Source of the DNA: Sphaerisporangium fuscum
GTDB taxonomy: Bacteria; Actinomycetota; Actinomycetes; Streptosporangiales; Streptosporangiaceae
Direction of reading: 5' to 3'
Assembly (NCBI RefSeq): GCF_018531465.1
Contig: NZ_JAHDTF010000005.1
Span: 186,001 to 250,000 of the forward strand
Length of the DNA stretch: 64,000 nt
The notes beneath the pieces were generated by a model. It was not told the origin of the DNA, ran no database searches, and saw only the letters and a list, made by a program, of their open reading frames with translations. Every line of letters begins with the position of its first letter. Positions within the stretch are counted from its first letter, which is position 1. The translations under genes were made by a program, and so were the position numbers. Below, one piece after another: positions 17,954 through 26,422 of this stretch.

Positions 17954-18790
17954 TCACGCGGCGGCGGGGACCTCGTGCCGCGGCCGCAGGCCGCCGGACA
18001 CCACGGCCTGCGCCGTCCGGGCCAGAGACCGCCTGGTGACCTCACCGCGTCCCTGGAAGGTGATCTCCGGGAACACGGTGACCTCGACGACCAGCCCCCT
18101 CGCCGCGACCACCCGGCACAGGGAGGCGAGCAGGGTGTCGTCTCCGACGAACGCGGCAGTCGTGGCCAGGTCGCCGTCGCCGTCCAGGAACCGCAGGCCG
18201 ATCGGCCTGACGGGGGCGTCCGCGTCGATCGCGGCCTGGAACATCGCCGGGCGGAAGGCGCCCATGCCCCGGCCGCACCATGTCGTCCCCTCGGGGAACA
18301 CCGAGACCGACCGTCCGGAGCGCAGCGCGTCGCCCACCTCCCTGACGGTGGCGGGCAGCGTCGACAGGCGCTCGCGGTCGATGAAGATGGCCCCGCCGCC
18401 CGCGACGAGGGACCGGATGACCGGCCACCGGGCGATCTCGCTCTTGGCCAGCGGACGGCACGGCATGGCCGCCGCGACCACGAGAGGGTCCAGCCAGGAG
18501 ATGTGGTTGCCGACCACGAGGGCGCCGCTGGAGGCCGCTTCCCGTGTCGCACCGAGGCTCCGACGGACCTCCAGGCGTACCCCGAGGACCCGCAGGAAGG
18601 CGCGGCACCAGGCGCTCGTCACCGCCGCGCGGCGGGCGTCCCCGGCCAGCAGGGCGCAGGGCAGGCCCGCCAGCACGACCACCACGACCCCCAGCAGCCG
18701 TGCCGCCCGCCGTACCGGCCCCGCCGCCTGGGCAGCGGGCGTGACGCACGCGCCGGCGCTGCACGGCGAGCCTGGCAGCCAGCCGTTCAT
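17954..18790 (-). CDS. 1-acylglycerol-3-phosphate O-acyltransferase family protein (OlsA/PlsC-like)
   Basis: 278 aa, ATG overlapping the stop of the preceding gene (ATGA). An N-terminal hydrophobic helix is followed by the acyltransferase motifs NHISWLD (NHx4D) and FPEGTTW (EGT). Paired with the adjacent OlsB-type N-acyltransferase it probably adds the second acyl chain to lyso-ornithine lipid at the membrane. General lysophosphatidate acylation is the alternative; the tight coupling to the OlsB-like gene favours ornithine lipid. Confidence 0.88.
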   Translation of the reverse strand: MNGWLPGSPCSAGACVTPAAQAAGPVRRAARLLGVVVVVLAGLPCALLAGDARRAAVTSAWCRAFLRVLGVRLEVRRSLGATREAASSGALVVGNHISWLDPLVVAAAMPCRPLAKSEIARWPVIRSLVAGGGAIFIDRERLSTLPATVREVGDALRSGRSVSVFPEGTTWCGRGMGAFRPAMFQAAIDADAPVRPIGLRFLDGDGDLATTAAFVGDDTLLASLCRVVAARGLVVEVTVFPEITFQGRGEVTRRSLARTAQAVVSGGLRPRHEVPAAA

Positions 18791-19560
18791 CCGGCCACCC
18801 CGAGGAAGTGCCGCAGGTACCGGACGTCGACGTTGGCCAGCGAGAGCAGGACGAAGAAGTCGGCGGTCCCGAAGTCGGGGTCGTGCGCGGGGGCGCCGCA
18901 GATCCACGACCCCAGTCGCAGGTAGCCGCGCAGCAGCTTCGGAATCACGAACGTGTCCGAACGCGCCGCGCCCTCACCGGTCCACGGGACGCGGGGCGTG
19001 ACGCGGTACTGCTCCGGGCCGAGGCCGATCTTGTCCATGACGCCCGCCGCGGCCGTCCCCCCGTCGTCCAGCGGGACCGAGCAGCACCCTCCGAGCCAGG
19101 CGTGGCCGCCGTTGATCATGTACTGGGCGATGCCCGCCCACATGAGCCCGACCACCGCGCCGCCCCGATGATCGGGGTGCACGCAGGTACGGCCGACCTC
19201 CACCATGCCGCCGCGGATGCCGTCCAGCGCCGACAGGTCGAACTCGCCGTCCGAGTACAGCCGGTCGGACCGGCCCGGCGACAGCATCCGGTAGGTGCCG
19301 ACCACCGTGTCGCCGTCCCGCACCAGCAGGTGATCGCAGTAGGCGTCGAACCTGTCCGCGTCCAGCCCCGAGAGGGGCGAGTCAAGGCGGGCCCCCATCT
19401 CCTCGGCGAAGACCTCGTACCGGAGCCGCTGCGCGGCCCGGACGTCCGCCGCGTCCCTCGCCAGCTCCACCGTGTAGCGGCCGCGGGCGTCGGTCAGGAC
19501 CGTCCCGCCGAGACCGGGGCCGGCCCCACCGGGGGCGACGTTGGCAAAGACCTGGGTCAT
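18787..19560 (-). CDS. GNAT-type N-acyltransferase (OlsB-like, ornithine lipid synthesis)
   Basis: 257 aa. The ATG at 19560 is preferred because AGGAGG lies 7 bases upstream; an ATG two codons earlier is too close to it. The sequence matches the OlsB/hemolysin-related acyltransferase family: LRYEVFAEEMGA, FDAYCDHLLVRDGDTVVGTYR, VEVGRTCVHPDHRGGAVVGL and GHAWLGGCCSVP. OlsB transfers a 3-hydroxyacyl group from acyl-ACP to the alpha-amine of ornithine. Overlap with the PlsC-type gene mirrors olsBA operons; substrate identity is inferred from this pairing. Confidence 0.88.
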   Translation of the reverse strand: MTQVFANVAPGGAGPGLGGTVLTDARGRYTVELARDAADVRAAQRLRYEVFAEEMGARLDSPLSGLDADRFDAYCDHLLVRDGDTVVGTYRMLSPGRSDRLYSDGEFDLSALDGIRGGMVEVGRTCVHPDHRGGAVVGLMWAGIAQYMINGGHAWLGGCCSVPLDDGGTAAAGVMDKIGLGPEQYRVTPRVPWTGEGAARSDTFVIPKLLRGYLRLGSWICGAPAHDPDFGTADFFVLLSLANVDVRYLRHFLGVAG

Positions 19561-19673
19561 GGGCATGCCTCCTCTTGTGGCAAACCCATGAAGACATGCG
19601 GAGATGGCCATCTGCCGTCCGTATGGTGAACCGCGTGCGCGCTCACCCTGAGCGGTCGGTAGCGTTGTGCGCG

Positions 19674-20912
19674 ATGAAGCAGAGAACGCTTTTGATCACG
19701 TTGACCGGCCCCGACCGGCCTGGCGTCACGTCCAGGTTGTTCTCGGTGCTGGCCTCCTTCCCCGTCAACGTCGTCGACGTCGAACAGGTCGTGATCCGCG
19801 GCCGGCTCGTCCTCGGCGTCCTGGTCTCCTACGCCGGCGGCCCGCCGACCGGCACCGGAGGCACCCTCGGCGCCATGTGGGCCGCCGTCGAGCGCGTGGC
19901 CGAAGACCTCGGCATGGAGGTCGAGCTCACCACGGGCACCGACCTGAAGGAGAAGCGCCGCAGGGGACGGCTCCACGTGACCGTCCTCGGCAACCCGCTG
20001 CTTCCGGCCGCCATGGCCGGCATCGCGGGCCGCATCGCCGCGGCGGGCGCCAACATCGACCGCATCGAACGCCTGGCCCACCTGCCGGTCACCTGCATCG
20101 AGCTGGCGATCTCCGGGGCCGACCCCGCCACCCTGCGCAGCGAGCTGACCGCCGAGGCCGTTCTGCAGCAGGTCGACGTCGCCGTGCAGCGCTCGGGCAT
20201 CCACCGCCGGGCCAAGCGGCTGATCGTCATGGACGTCGACTCCACGCTGATCCAGGCCGAGGTGATCGAGCTGCTGGCCCAGCACGCGGGCTGCATGGAC
20301 GAGGTCGAGAAGATCACCACCGCCGCGATGCGCGGCGAGCTCGACTTCGCCGCCTCGCTGCGCGAGCGCGTGGCGCTGCTCGAAGGCCTCTCTGAGGACG
20401 TCTTCGAGCAGGTGCGCAAAGATGTCGTCCTCACCCCGGGCGCCCGCACCCTCGTGCGCACGCTCAAGAGGCTCGACTACCGCTTCGCCATCGTCAGCGG
20501 CGGGTTCACGCAGATCACCGACTCGCTCGTCGAAGAGCTCGGCATCGACTACTCCGCCGCCAACACTCTCGAGGTGGTCAACGGCAAGCTCACCGGCCGC
20601 GTCGTCGGCGAGATCGTCGACCGTCCGGGCAAGGCGCGCGCCCTGGAACGGTTCGCCGAGCAGGCGGGCATCCCCATCAGCCAGACGGTCGCGATCGGCG
20701 ACGGCGCCAACGACCTCGACATGATCGCCGCCGCGGGGCTGGGCATCGCCTTCAACGCCAAGCCCGTCGTACGGCAGGCGGCCGACGCCGCCGTGAACGT
20801 CCCCTACCTGGACGCGATCCTCTACCTCCTCGGCATCACCCGCGAAGAGGTGGAGGCCGCCGACGCCGAAGACCCCCTGGAGCCGCTGAGCGCCACCCCG
20901 CCGTCCCTGTGA
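19674..20912 (+). CDS. serB: phosphoserine phosphatase with N-terminal ACT-like regions
   Basis: 412 aa. Residues 1-170 hold two ACT-like regions (LLITLTGPDRPGVTSRLF and LHVTVLGNPLLPAAMAGIA). The C-terminal half is a HAD phosphatase: nucleophile motif MDVDSTLIQAEVIELLA, FAIVSGGFTQITD, conserved Lys in RPGKARAL and IGDGANDLDMI. SerB removes phosphate from phosphoserine in the last step of serine synthesis; the ACT regions suggest serine feedback. It is divergent from the olsB-like gene. The start is the in-frame ATG nearest the ACT domain, with a weak ribosome site. Confidence 0.93.
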   Translation: MKQRTLLITLTGPDRPGVTSRLFSVLASFPVNVVDVEQVVIRGRLVLGVLVSYAGGPPTGTGGTLGAMWAAVERVAEDLGMEVELTTGTDLKEKRRRGRLHVTVLGNPLLPAAMAGIAGRIAAAGANIDRIERLAHLPVTCIELAISGADPATLRSELTAEAVLQQVDVAVQRSGIHRRAKRLIVMDVDSTLIQAEVIELLAQHAGCMDEVEKITTAAMRGELDFAASLRERVALLEGLSEDVFEQVRKDVVLTPGARTLVRTLKRLDYRFAIVSGGFTQITDSLVEELGIDYSAANTLEVVNGKLTGRVVGEIVDRPGKARALERFAEQAGIPISQTVAIGDGANDLDMIAAAGLGIAFNAKPVVRQAADAAVNVPYLDAILYLLGITREEVEAADAEDPLEPLSATPPSL

Positions 20913-20978
20913 ACCACCCACACGGCGGGATGCGGGCCGGTGGTGACTGCGCCTGGCGGATGTCCGGTTGCCTGGGCC

Positions 20979-21461
20979 TCAGTGGTCCTTCGGGGTCCAC
21001 CGGCTCAGCAGGCGGGCGTCCCCGGGGCCCAGTTCCCCCCAGGCGCCCGTCTCCAGCACGGCGAAGGCCCCCGGCGGGAAGCCGTCGTCGTCCCGGGTCA
21101 GCGTGAGGTTCATGACCAGCTCGTGCACACCGGGGTTGTGGCCGACCAGGAGCAGCGTGCCGACCTCGTCGTCGGTGCGGCCGACCAGCTCCAGCAGCTC
21201 GTCCGCGTACGCCTCGTAGATCTCGCTCTCCACGTGCACCGGCGAGTCCGCGCCGAGCCCGGCCAGGACGAACTCGGCGGTCTGCCGGGTGCGCACCGAG
21301 GGCGAACAGAGCACGAGGTCGGGAGTCAGGCCCATCTCCTTCAGGGTCTCTCCGGCCCGCCCGGCGTCCCGCTCACCGCGATCGGTGAGAGGACGTTCCC
21401 TGTCGGCCAGCCCGGGGACGTTCGCGGCCTTGGCGTGTCTCAGCACGATGAGCGTGTTCAT
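20979..21461 (-). CDS. SixA-like phosphohistidine phosphatase
   Basis: 160 aa. The ATG at 21461 directly follows an in-frame GTG at 21464, and either could be used. Histidine phosphatase motifs: catalytic RHAK at the N terminus (LIVLRHAKAANVPG), Arg in CSPSVRTRQTAE and a second His in LLVGHNPGVHELV. Family members dephosphorylate phospho-His proteins or small phosphoesters. It is convergent with serB and follows hppA on the same strand, from which it is separated by a terminator-like hairpin. Confidence 0.88.
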   Translation of the reverse strand: MNTLIVLRHAKAANVPGLADRERPLTDRGERDAGRAGETLKEMGLTPDLVLCSPSVRTRQTAEFVLAGLGADSPVHVESEIYEAYADELLELVGRTDDEVGTLLLVGHNPGVHELVMNLTLTRDDDGFPPGAFAVLETGAWGELGPGDARLLSRWTPKDH

Positions 21462-21504
21462 CACCCCAACTATCCCATCGAAGAGGTACGGCTACTGCTT
21501 GAAG

Positions 21505-21541
21505 GGGTACGGCTACAGCCCTCGGGCCCAGCCGTACCCCG
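21505..21541 (-). terminator. hairpin downstream of hppA
   Basis: GGGGTACGGCT (21505-21515) and AGCCGTACCCC (21531-21541) form a perfect 11-bp stem with a 15-nt loop, 35 bp past the hppA stop. A partial direct repeat of the left arm (GAGGTACGGCTAC) lies just beside it at 21484. Confidence 0.55.
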
Positions 21542-21575
21542 TTCACGCGTCCTCAGCCTCTCGATCGCCGGTCGA

Positions 21576-23912
21576 TCAGCTCGAGACCTTCTCGCTTTCG
21601 AGCTTCTTGCTCGGCTCGCCGCCCGCCGGAGCGATCGACGCCGAACGCCGCTTCGACACCACCACGGCCGTCACGACGATCGCCAGCGCGACCACCGTGA
21701 CGCCGATGCGCAGCGCGGCGTTGTCGGCGTACGTCACCACGGCCGGGGCGATCAGCAGCGCCACGAGGTTCATGACCTTGATCAGCGGGTTGATCGCCGG
21801 ACCGGCGGTGTCCTTGAACGGGTCGCCGACGGTGTCGCCGATGACCGTGGCCGAGTGGGCCTCCGAACCCTTGCCGCCGTGGTGGCCGTCCTCGACCAGC
21901 TTCTTGGCGTTGTCCCAGGCTCCGCCGGAGTTGGCCAGGAAGACCGCCATCAGGGTGCCGGCGGCGATCGCGCCCGCGAGGTAGGCGCCGAGGGGGGCGT
22001 ACCCGAGGGCGAAACCGACCGCGATCGGCGTCATGACGGCCAGCAGGCCGGGCGTGGCCAGCTCACGCAGGGAGTCGCGGGTGCAGATGTCGACCACACG
22101 GCCGTACTCGGGCAGCTCCTCACCGGTCATGATGCCCGGCTTGGTGCGGAACTGCTCGCGGACCTCCATGACGACCCGCCCGGCCGCCCGTCCGACGGCG
22201 CTGATCGCGAGGCCCGAGAACAGGAACACCACCGAGGCGCCGATCACCAGGCCGACGAGCACGTTCGGCGAGTCGACGCTGAGGCTGAAGCTGCTGAACG
22301 ACTGCAGCGCGTCCTTGACCCCCGCCGTCGCCTTGGCGAGCTGACCCTCGACGGCCGTGCGGAACGAGCCGAACAGCGCGGTCGCCGCGAGCACGGCCGT
22401 CGCGATCGCGATGCCCTTGGTGATCGCCTTGGTGGTGTTGCCCACGGCGTCGAGAGAGGTGAGGATGCGCGCGCCCTCGCCCTCGACGTCGCCCGACATC
22501 TCCGCGATGCCCTGGGCGTTGTCGGAGACCGGCCCGAAGGTGTCCATGGAGACGATGACGCCGACGGTGGTGAGCAGGCCGGTGCCGGCCAGGGCGACCG
22601 CGAAGAGCGCCACGGTCACGTTGCCGAAGCCCAGCAGGAACGCGCCGTACACCGCGCCGCCGATGAGCAGGGCGGAGTAGACGGCCGACTCCAGGCCCAC
22701 GGAGATGCCAGAGAGGATGACCGTCGCCGGGCCGGTGAGCGAGCTCTCGCCGATGTCCTTCACCGGGCGGCGGTTGGTCTCGGTGAAGTAGCCGGTGAGC
22801 ACCTGGATCGCGCTCGCCAGCACTAGGCCGATCAGCACCGCGCCGATCGCGATCAGGCGCGGGTCGGAGCTCAGGTTGGCGACGCTGTCGCTGACGCCGC
22901 TCAGCTTGGAGAAGGAGTCCGGCAGGTAGGCGAAGGCCGCCGCGGCCACCAGGACGGCCGAGATCGCGGCCGAGATGAAGAACCCGCGGTTGATGGCCGC
23001 CATGCCGTTGCGGTCACCGCCGCGGGGAGAGGTGGTGAAGATGCCGATGATCGCGGTCAGCACACCGATCATCGGAACGATCAGCGGGAACACCAGGCCC
23101 TCGGTGCCGAAGGCCGCCTTGCCCAGGATGAGGCTCGCGACCAGCATGACCGCGTACGACTCGAACAGGTCGGCCGCCATGCCGGCGCAGTCACCGACGT
23201 TGTCGCCCACGTTGTCGGCGATGGTGGCGGCGTTACGCGGGTCGTCCTCGGGGATGCCCTGCTCGACCTTGCCGACCAGGTCGGCGCCCACGTCGGCCGC
23301 CTTGGTGAAGATGCCGCCGCCGACTCGCATGAACATCGCCAGCAGCGCGGCGCCGAAGCCGAAGCCCTCCAGGACGCTCGGAGCGTCACCCTTGTAGGCG
23401 AACACCACGATCGCGGCGCCCAGCAGGCCCAGCCCGACGGTGAACATGCCGGCCACGCCACCGGTACGGAACGCGATGCGCATCGCGACCTTCTCACCCG
23501 ACTCACGGGCGGCGGCGGCGACGCGGACGTTTCCGCGGACGGCCAGCCACATGCCCATGAATCCCGTCAAGGCGGAGAACCCGGCCCCGACCACGAAGAA
23601 CACCGAACGGCCGATCGCGACACCGGTCGACTCGGAGGGGAGCAGCAAAAGCAGGAACGGGATGAGTACGACAAAGACAGCGAGGGTTCTGAACTGTCGC
23701 GTCAGGTAGGCGGCGGCGCCTTCCTGGACGGCTCGGGCGATGTTCTGCATGCGCTCGGTGCCTTGACCGGCAGCGAGCACCTCTCGGACGAGACCACCTG
23801 CGACGGCGAGCGCGAGCAGCGCCACCGCGGCAACCACGATCACGATGGTGAGATGGGAGCCGCTAAGGGATACCGCTGCGGTGTCGCCAGCGGCCAGATT
23901 GAGCCTGGGCAT
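21576..23912 (-). CDS. hppA: K+-independent H+-translocating membrane pyrophosphatase
   Basis: 778 aa, about 16 membrane segments. Pyrophosphate-binding motifs are present: DVGADLVGKVEQGIPEDDPR, ADNVGDNVGDCAGMAADLFE and, near the C terminus, GDTVGDPFKDTAGPAINPL. The subclass marker reads GNTTKAITKG: Lys in the first position and Thr in the second indicate the K+-independent H+-pumping type. It hydrolyses PPi to drive protons across the membrane. Adjacency to an rsbW-like/bldG pair matches the S. coelicolor arrangement. Confidence 0.97.
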   Translation of the reverse strand: MPRLNLAAGDTAAVSLSGSHLTIVIVVAAVALLALAVAGGLVREVLAAGQGTERMQNIARAVQEGAAAYLTRQFRTLAVFVVLIPFLLLLLPSESTGVAIGRSVFFVVGAGFSALTGFMGMWLAVRGNVRVAAAARESGEKVAMRIAFRTGGVAGMFTVGLGLLGAAIVVFAYKGDAPSVLEGFGFGAALLAMFMRVGGGIFTKAADVGADLVGKVEQGIPEDDPRNAATIADNVGDNVGDCAGMAADLFESYAVMLVASLILGKAAFGTEGLVFPLIVPMIGVLTAIIGIFTTSPRGGDRNGMAAINRGFFISAAISAVLVAAAAFAYLPDSFSKLSGVSDSVANLSSDPRLIAIGAVLIGLVLASAIQVLTGYFTETNRRPVKDIGESSLTGPATVILSGISVGLESAVYSALLIGGAVYGAFLLGFGNVTVALFAVALAGTGLLTTVGVIVSMDTFGPVSDNAQGIAEMSGDVEGEGARILTSLDAVGNTTKAITKGIAIATAVLAATALFGSFRTAVEGQLAKATAGVKDALQSFSSFSLSVDSPNVLVGLVIGASVVFLFSGLAISAVGRAAGRVVMEVREQFRTKPGIMTGEELPEYGRVVDICTRDSLRELATPGLLAVMTPIAVGFALGYAPLGAYLAGAIAAGTLMAVFLANSGGAWDNAKKLVEDGHHGGKGSEAHSATVIGDTVGDPFKDTAGPAINPLIKVMNLVALLIAPAVVTYADNAALRIGVTVVALAIVVTAVVVSKRRSASIAPAGGEPSKKLESEKVSS

Positions 23913-24549
23913 CCGTCCTCCTCGGCCAGACGGGTTGGTCCAAGCCCGGACCGCGCTGCGAAATCACTCGGGGGGCGGCGCGCATCCGAGCTGGATTGGC
24001 AGTGCCGCTTCCGGTAACGTCCGCAGACCTGCCCGCAGGGCGACGTCGATCTGCGGGGACAAAACCTTGGCCGGTGCGGGGAGTCTACGCAGGCACGGGC
24101 CAGATATGAAGCCTCTCCCGCCAGCTAATTAGGGCCTCGTCCAGTAAGCCGCGCGGCTTTGCCCTACAACAACGCGGTTTTCCCCCTCTGACAGCCCGTG
24201 ACATCCGGGTTACGGACAGGCTTTTATTACCGAAAAATTATGACCGTTATAACAAGTGACATGCCGACCCGACACGCCCCCACCCCTCCCACCCCGCGCC
24301 GCCCCCGACCCCGCCCTCGGCCCCCCGACCCCGCCCCCGACGAGGCCCACCCAGACAGCAATCAGAAAGCGACCCCGCCCCTGTTAACGCCACGCATCCC
24401 AACCTCGGCGCCCCAACCCCCGGCCGCCTCGTTGCGGCCACACCCCGACCCCGACCCCGACCCCGACCCCAGACAGCAATCAGAAAGCGACCCCGCCCTC
24501 TTACCGAACGCCACACATCCCAGCCTCGGCGCACCAACCGCCCCCAGCA
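23913..24549. other. hppA upstream region and C-rich non-coding DNA
   Basis: No convincing gene. The first ~150 bp should hold the hppA promoter, and a local AT-rich patch (TTTTATTACCGAAAAATTATGACC) spans about 24220-24245. From 24270 the plus strand becomes a C-rich, (CCCCGA)n-like stretch, most regular at 24441-24470. All long reading frames here are low-complexity Pro/Arg readings of this composition. Confidence 0.6.
24352..24540 (+). repeat. two direct copies of a ~68-bp unit flanking a CCCCGA microsatellite
   Basis: Copy 1 spans 24352-24418 and copy 2 spans 24470-24540. They share the start CAGACAGCAATCAGAAAGCG and the end CATCCCARCCTCGGCGCMCCAACC, with small indels between. Between them lies a (CCCCGA) hexamer run. 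Period 118 bp. Confidence 0.8.
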
Positions 24550-24652
24550 CCCTCATCCCGGCGGCGACATGCGCGACCGGACGGCCGGCGAGTACGCGGT
24601 GGACCAGCAGACGCCGACCATGAACGGTCAGCCGGGCGTTACGGTGGGACAC
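24550..24652 (-). pseudogene. 5' remnant of an IS481-type transposase gene
   Basis: A GTG start with GGAGG upstream begins MSHRNARLTVHGRRLLVHRV and continues LAGRPVAHVAAGM, which matches the N-terminal helix-turn-helix region of actinobacterial IS481 transposases as I know them. After about 35 codons the frame runs into Gly/Ser low-complexity sequence from the C-rich repeat block, so the rest of the transposase (HTH end and DDE core) is lost. It is a dead fragment. Confidence 0.6.
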
Positions 24653-24752
24653 GAGGCCTCCGTGTGATGCAGATTCGACACCTACACCACACCGGAGGCC
24701 TCTCTATTGATCAAACCCCACCGTCAACAACGCTCGTGGTCAATACACCTAG
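24653..24752. mobile_element. probable IS481-type element scar with inverted leader repeat
   Basis: GAGGCCTCCGTGTG (24653-24666) is repeated in inverse orientation as CACACCGGAGGCCTC (24688-24702) with one extra base, so two transposase-like leaders face away from each other. The plus-strand side ends in a short reading SNPTVNNARGQYT then TAG at 24750-24752, which resembles the C-terminal end of IS481-type transposases. The assignment rests on memory of the family and needs a search. Confidence 0.35.
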
Positions 24753-25443
24753 TCCAGGCCACCTCATCCCGGCCCTCCGCAGCCACGATCAGGGGCTTGG
24801 CCGGCACCACCGGAAGGCCTGCCGGCGGCCCTGGCTGTGGCCCGGCGGTGCCCTACGGAGAACCGCGGGTTTTCACCATGCTGGAGGTGATTGGTCGCCG
24901 TGGGGTCCTTTCTGGGCTGCCGGGCAGCCAGCCCTCACAGAGCCCTCCGGGCGATCGGCTGCTCGGCCCTGGTCACCCCTGGTCTCCGGTCCCGGTCCAT
25001 GCCTCAGCACCAGCGAAAGGCCCGCAGAGGGGCGTACGTCCGCGTTGCAGCGCCCACAGCCAGGAATCCCCCGCACAGGCCCAATACGGCCGACGCCCAT
25101 CCTCTGCCGTTCCCTCTCGACGGCCGTTCGTACGGGGGGCGGCTCGAATGCAGGGCCTGCCGTCCCTCGGCGGCGGCCGTTCATCCCGGGAGTGGGCAGG
25201 CTCGAATACAGGGCCTGCCGGTCCCTCGCGCCAGCCGTTCATCCCGGGCTGGGCAAATGCAGGGCCTACCGATCCCTCGCAGCGGCCGTTCATCCCGGGA
25301 GTGGGCAGGCTCGAATGCAGGGCCTGCCGGTCCCTCGCGGTGGCCGTCCGCAGCTCCGGGCAGCCAGCGCTCGCACGCCCGGCCGGCACGGCCGGATGCG
25401 AGGAGCCGGATCGGAGACCGCCCCGACGACGGGGCCGAACGGC
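24753..25443. other. non-coding repeat-bearing interval upstream of the anti-sigma gene's 3' end
   Basis: 691 bp with no supportable gene: every long frame on both strands is a Pro/Arg/Gly-rich reading of repetitive DNA. It contains the tandem array described separately at 25090-25355. The remaining sequence shows no tRNA, conserved motif or clear promoter. Confidence 0.55.
25090..25355. repeat. imperfect tandem array, ~51-58 bp units, 4-5 copies
   Basis: Units anchored on GCCGTTCATCCCGGG start at 25123, 25176, 25234, 25285 and 25343 (periods 53, 58, 51, 58). The shared core is GGCTCGAATGCAGGGCCTGC followed by a CGGTCCCTCGCGG-type segment and the anchor. The first and last units are degenerate or partial. 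Stops interrupt most frames, and no ribosome site precedes it. Confidence 0.85.
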
Positions 25444-25914
25444 TCAGGCAGTGGCCAGGCCGGTGGTGGCGGCGGGCCAGCTCATCCTGATCCGCAGCCC
25501 CTTCGCACTCGGATACACCTCGACGTCATCGGCCAAGGCGGCGATGACCGCGATGCCGAACCCGGACATCAGCGTGTCGGCGGGGAGCAGGCTGGCCAAG
25601 GCCGTGCCGTTGACGGCGGCCGGCGGCTCGCCCTCCCCCGCGTACGCCTGCTCGAGATCGTCGCTAGGTGCCGAGTCGGTGACGGTGACCTCGAAGCGCC
25701 CTGAATCGTCGCACAGCTCGATGCGGATCGGCTCGCCCGGGCAGTGGACGCGGTGTGCCTCCACTGCCCGTGAACAGGCCTCTCCGACGGCGAGCCGCAC
25801 TTCGTCCAGCAGCGCCTCCGCGACCCCCGTGCGCCGGGCGATCGCCGTGGCGACCAGCCGCGCGGTGCGCACGTGGGCCGGCAGTGCACTGAACGTCAGC
25901 TCGACGGTGGCCAT
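25444..25914 (-). CDS. RsbW/SpoIIAB-like ATP-binding anti-sigma factor
   Basis: 156 aa, ATG start 2 bp after the upstream BldG-like gene. HATPase_c_2 features: N box LAVGEACSRAVEAH, G1 VTDSAPSDD and G2 MSGFGIAVIAAL. It is the presumed partner of the BldG-type antagonist, as the equivalent gene is in Streptomyces. It should phosphorylate the antagonist's serine and bind a sigma factor not encoded here. Divergence of the G1 box from the usual DxGxG makes full kinase activity uncertain. Confidence 0.88.
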   Translation of the reverse strand: MATVELTFSALPAHVRTARLVATAIARRTGVAEALLDEVRLAVGEACSRAVEAHRVHCPGEPIRIELCDDSGRFEVTVTDSAPSDDLEQAYAGEGEPPAAVNGTALASLLPADTLMSGFGIAVIAALADDVEVYPSAKGLRIRMSWPAATTGLATA

Positions 25915-25916
25915 GA

Positions 25917-26267
25917 CTACTTGTCTCGGCCGTGAGCTTCCTTGGCCTCTTCGACCGAGGCGTAGATCCCGAAGACCTTGGTGAGACCGGTGATCCGGAA
26001 GATCTTCAGGATCCGCTCCTGCGTGCAGACGAGCTCCAGGGAGCCGTCGTGCGCCCGAACGCGCTTGAGCCCGCCGACCAGGACTCCAAGTCCCGTGGAA
26101 TCTAGGAAGTCCACCTTCTCCATGTTGACGAGGAGGTGGAAGTTGCCCTTGTTAACCAGGTCGATCAGCAGCTCACGCAGCCTCGGCGCGGTATAGACGT
26201 CGATCTCACCCTCGACTTCCACGATGGTGAGTCGGTCTTCAGTGTGGTGGTCCAACTTCAGATCCAC
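25917..26267 (-). CDS. bldG: BldG-type STAS anti-sigma factor antagonist
   Basis: 116 aa. The GTG start was chosen because GGAGG lies 6-10 bases upstream and it gives the typical STAS N terminus ([20 protein letters not shown]). The phosphorylatable serine is in [13 protein letters not shown]. It lies next to an rsbW-like gene, with hppA on one side and a YprA-type helicase on the other, the same order as the bldG locus of S. coelicolor, where BldG is needed for aerial growth and antibiotic production. Orthology is inferred from sequence plus synteny. Confidence 0.9.
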   Translation of the reverse strand: MDLKLDHHTEDRLTIVEVEGEIDVYTAPRLRELLIDLVNKGNFHLLVNMEKVDFLDSTGLGVLVGGLKRVRAHDGSLELVCTQERILKIFRITGLTKVFGIYASVEEAKEAHGRDK

Positions 26268-26316
26268 AGATCCTCCAGCGCCTTGCCTGCTGAGTCCACG
26301 ACGAGGGGTCTGACAT

Positions 26317-26337
26317 GCTGGGACCCCAAGTCCCAGC
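26317..26337. promoter_or_regulatory. inverted repeat in the bldG/helicase divergent promoter region
   Basis: GCTGGGAC-CCCAA-GTCCCAGC, a perfect 8-bp dyad with a 5-nt spacer, lies 50 bp upstream of the bldG start and 86 bp upstream of the helicase start. It could be an operator or a 5'-UTR hairpin. Confidence 0.4.
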
Positions 26338-26422
26338 GCGCAATACCCTGACGCGCGGCATTCAACCACGCCCCGCCTTCGTGTCTATACGAAATCACGA
26401 CTCCGGGCGACTCTCCCCCAAG

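Noticed and set aside
25090-25355. Tandem array as a CRISPR
   Set aside because: Unit lengths vary (51-58 bp), the whole unit is repeated rather than a short repeat with unique spacers, and no cas gene is present.
24198-25443. Several long Pro/Arg-rich frames on both strands
   Set aside because: They are readings of C-rich and tandem-repeat DNA. Composition is forced by the repeats, and no start signals or conserved motifs are seen.
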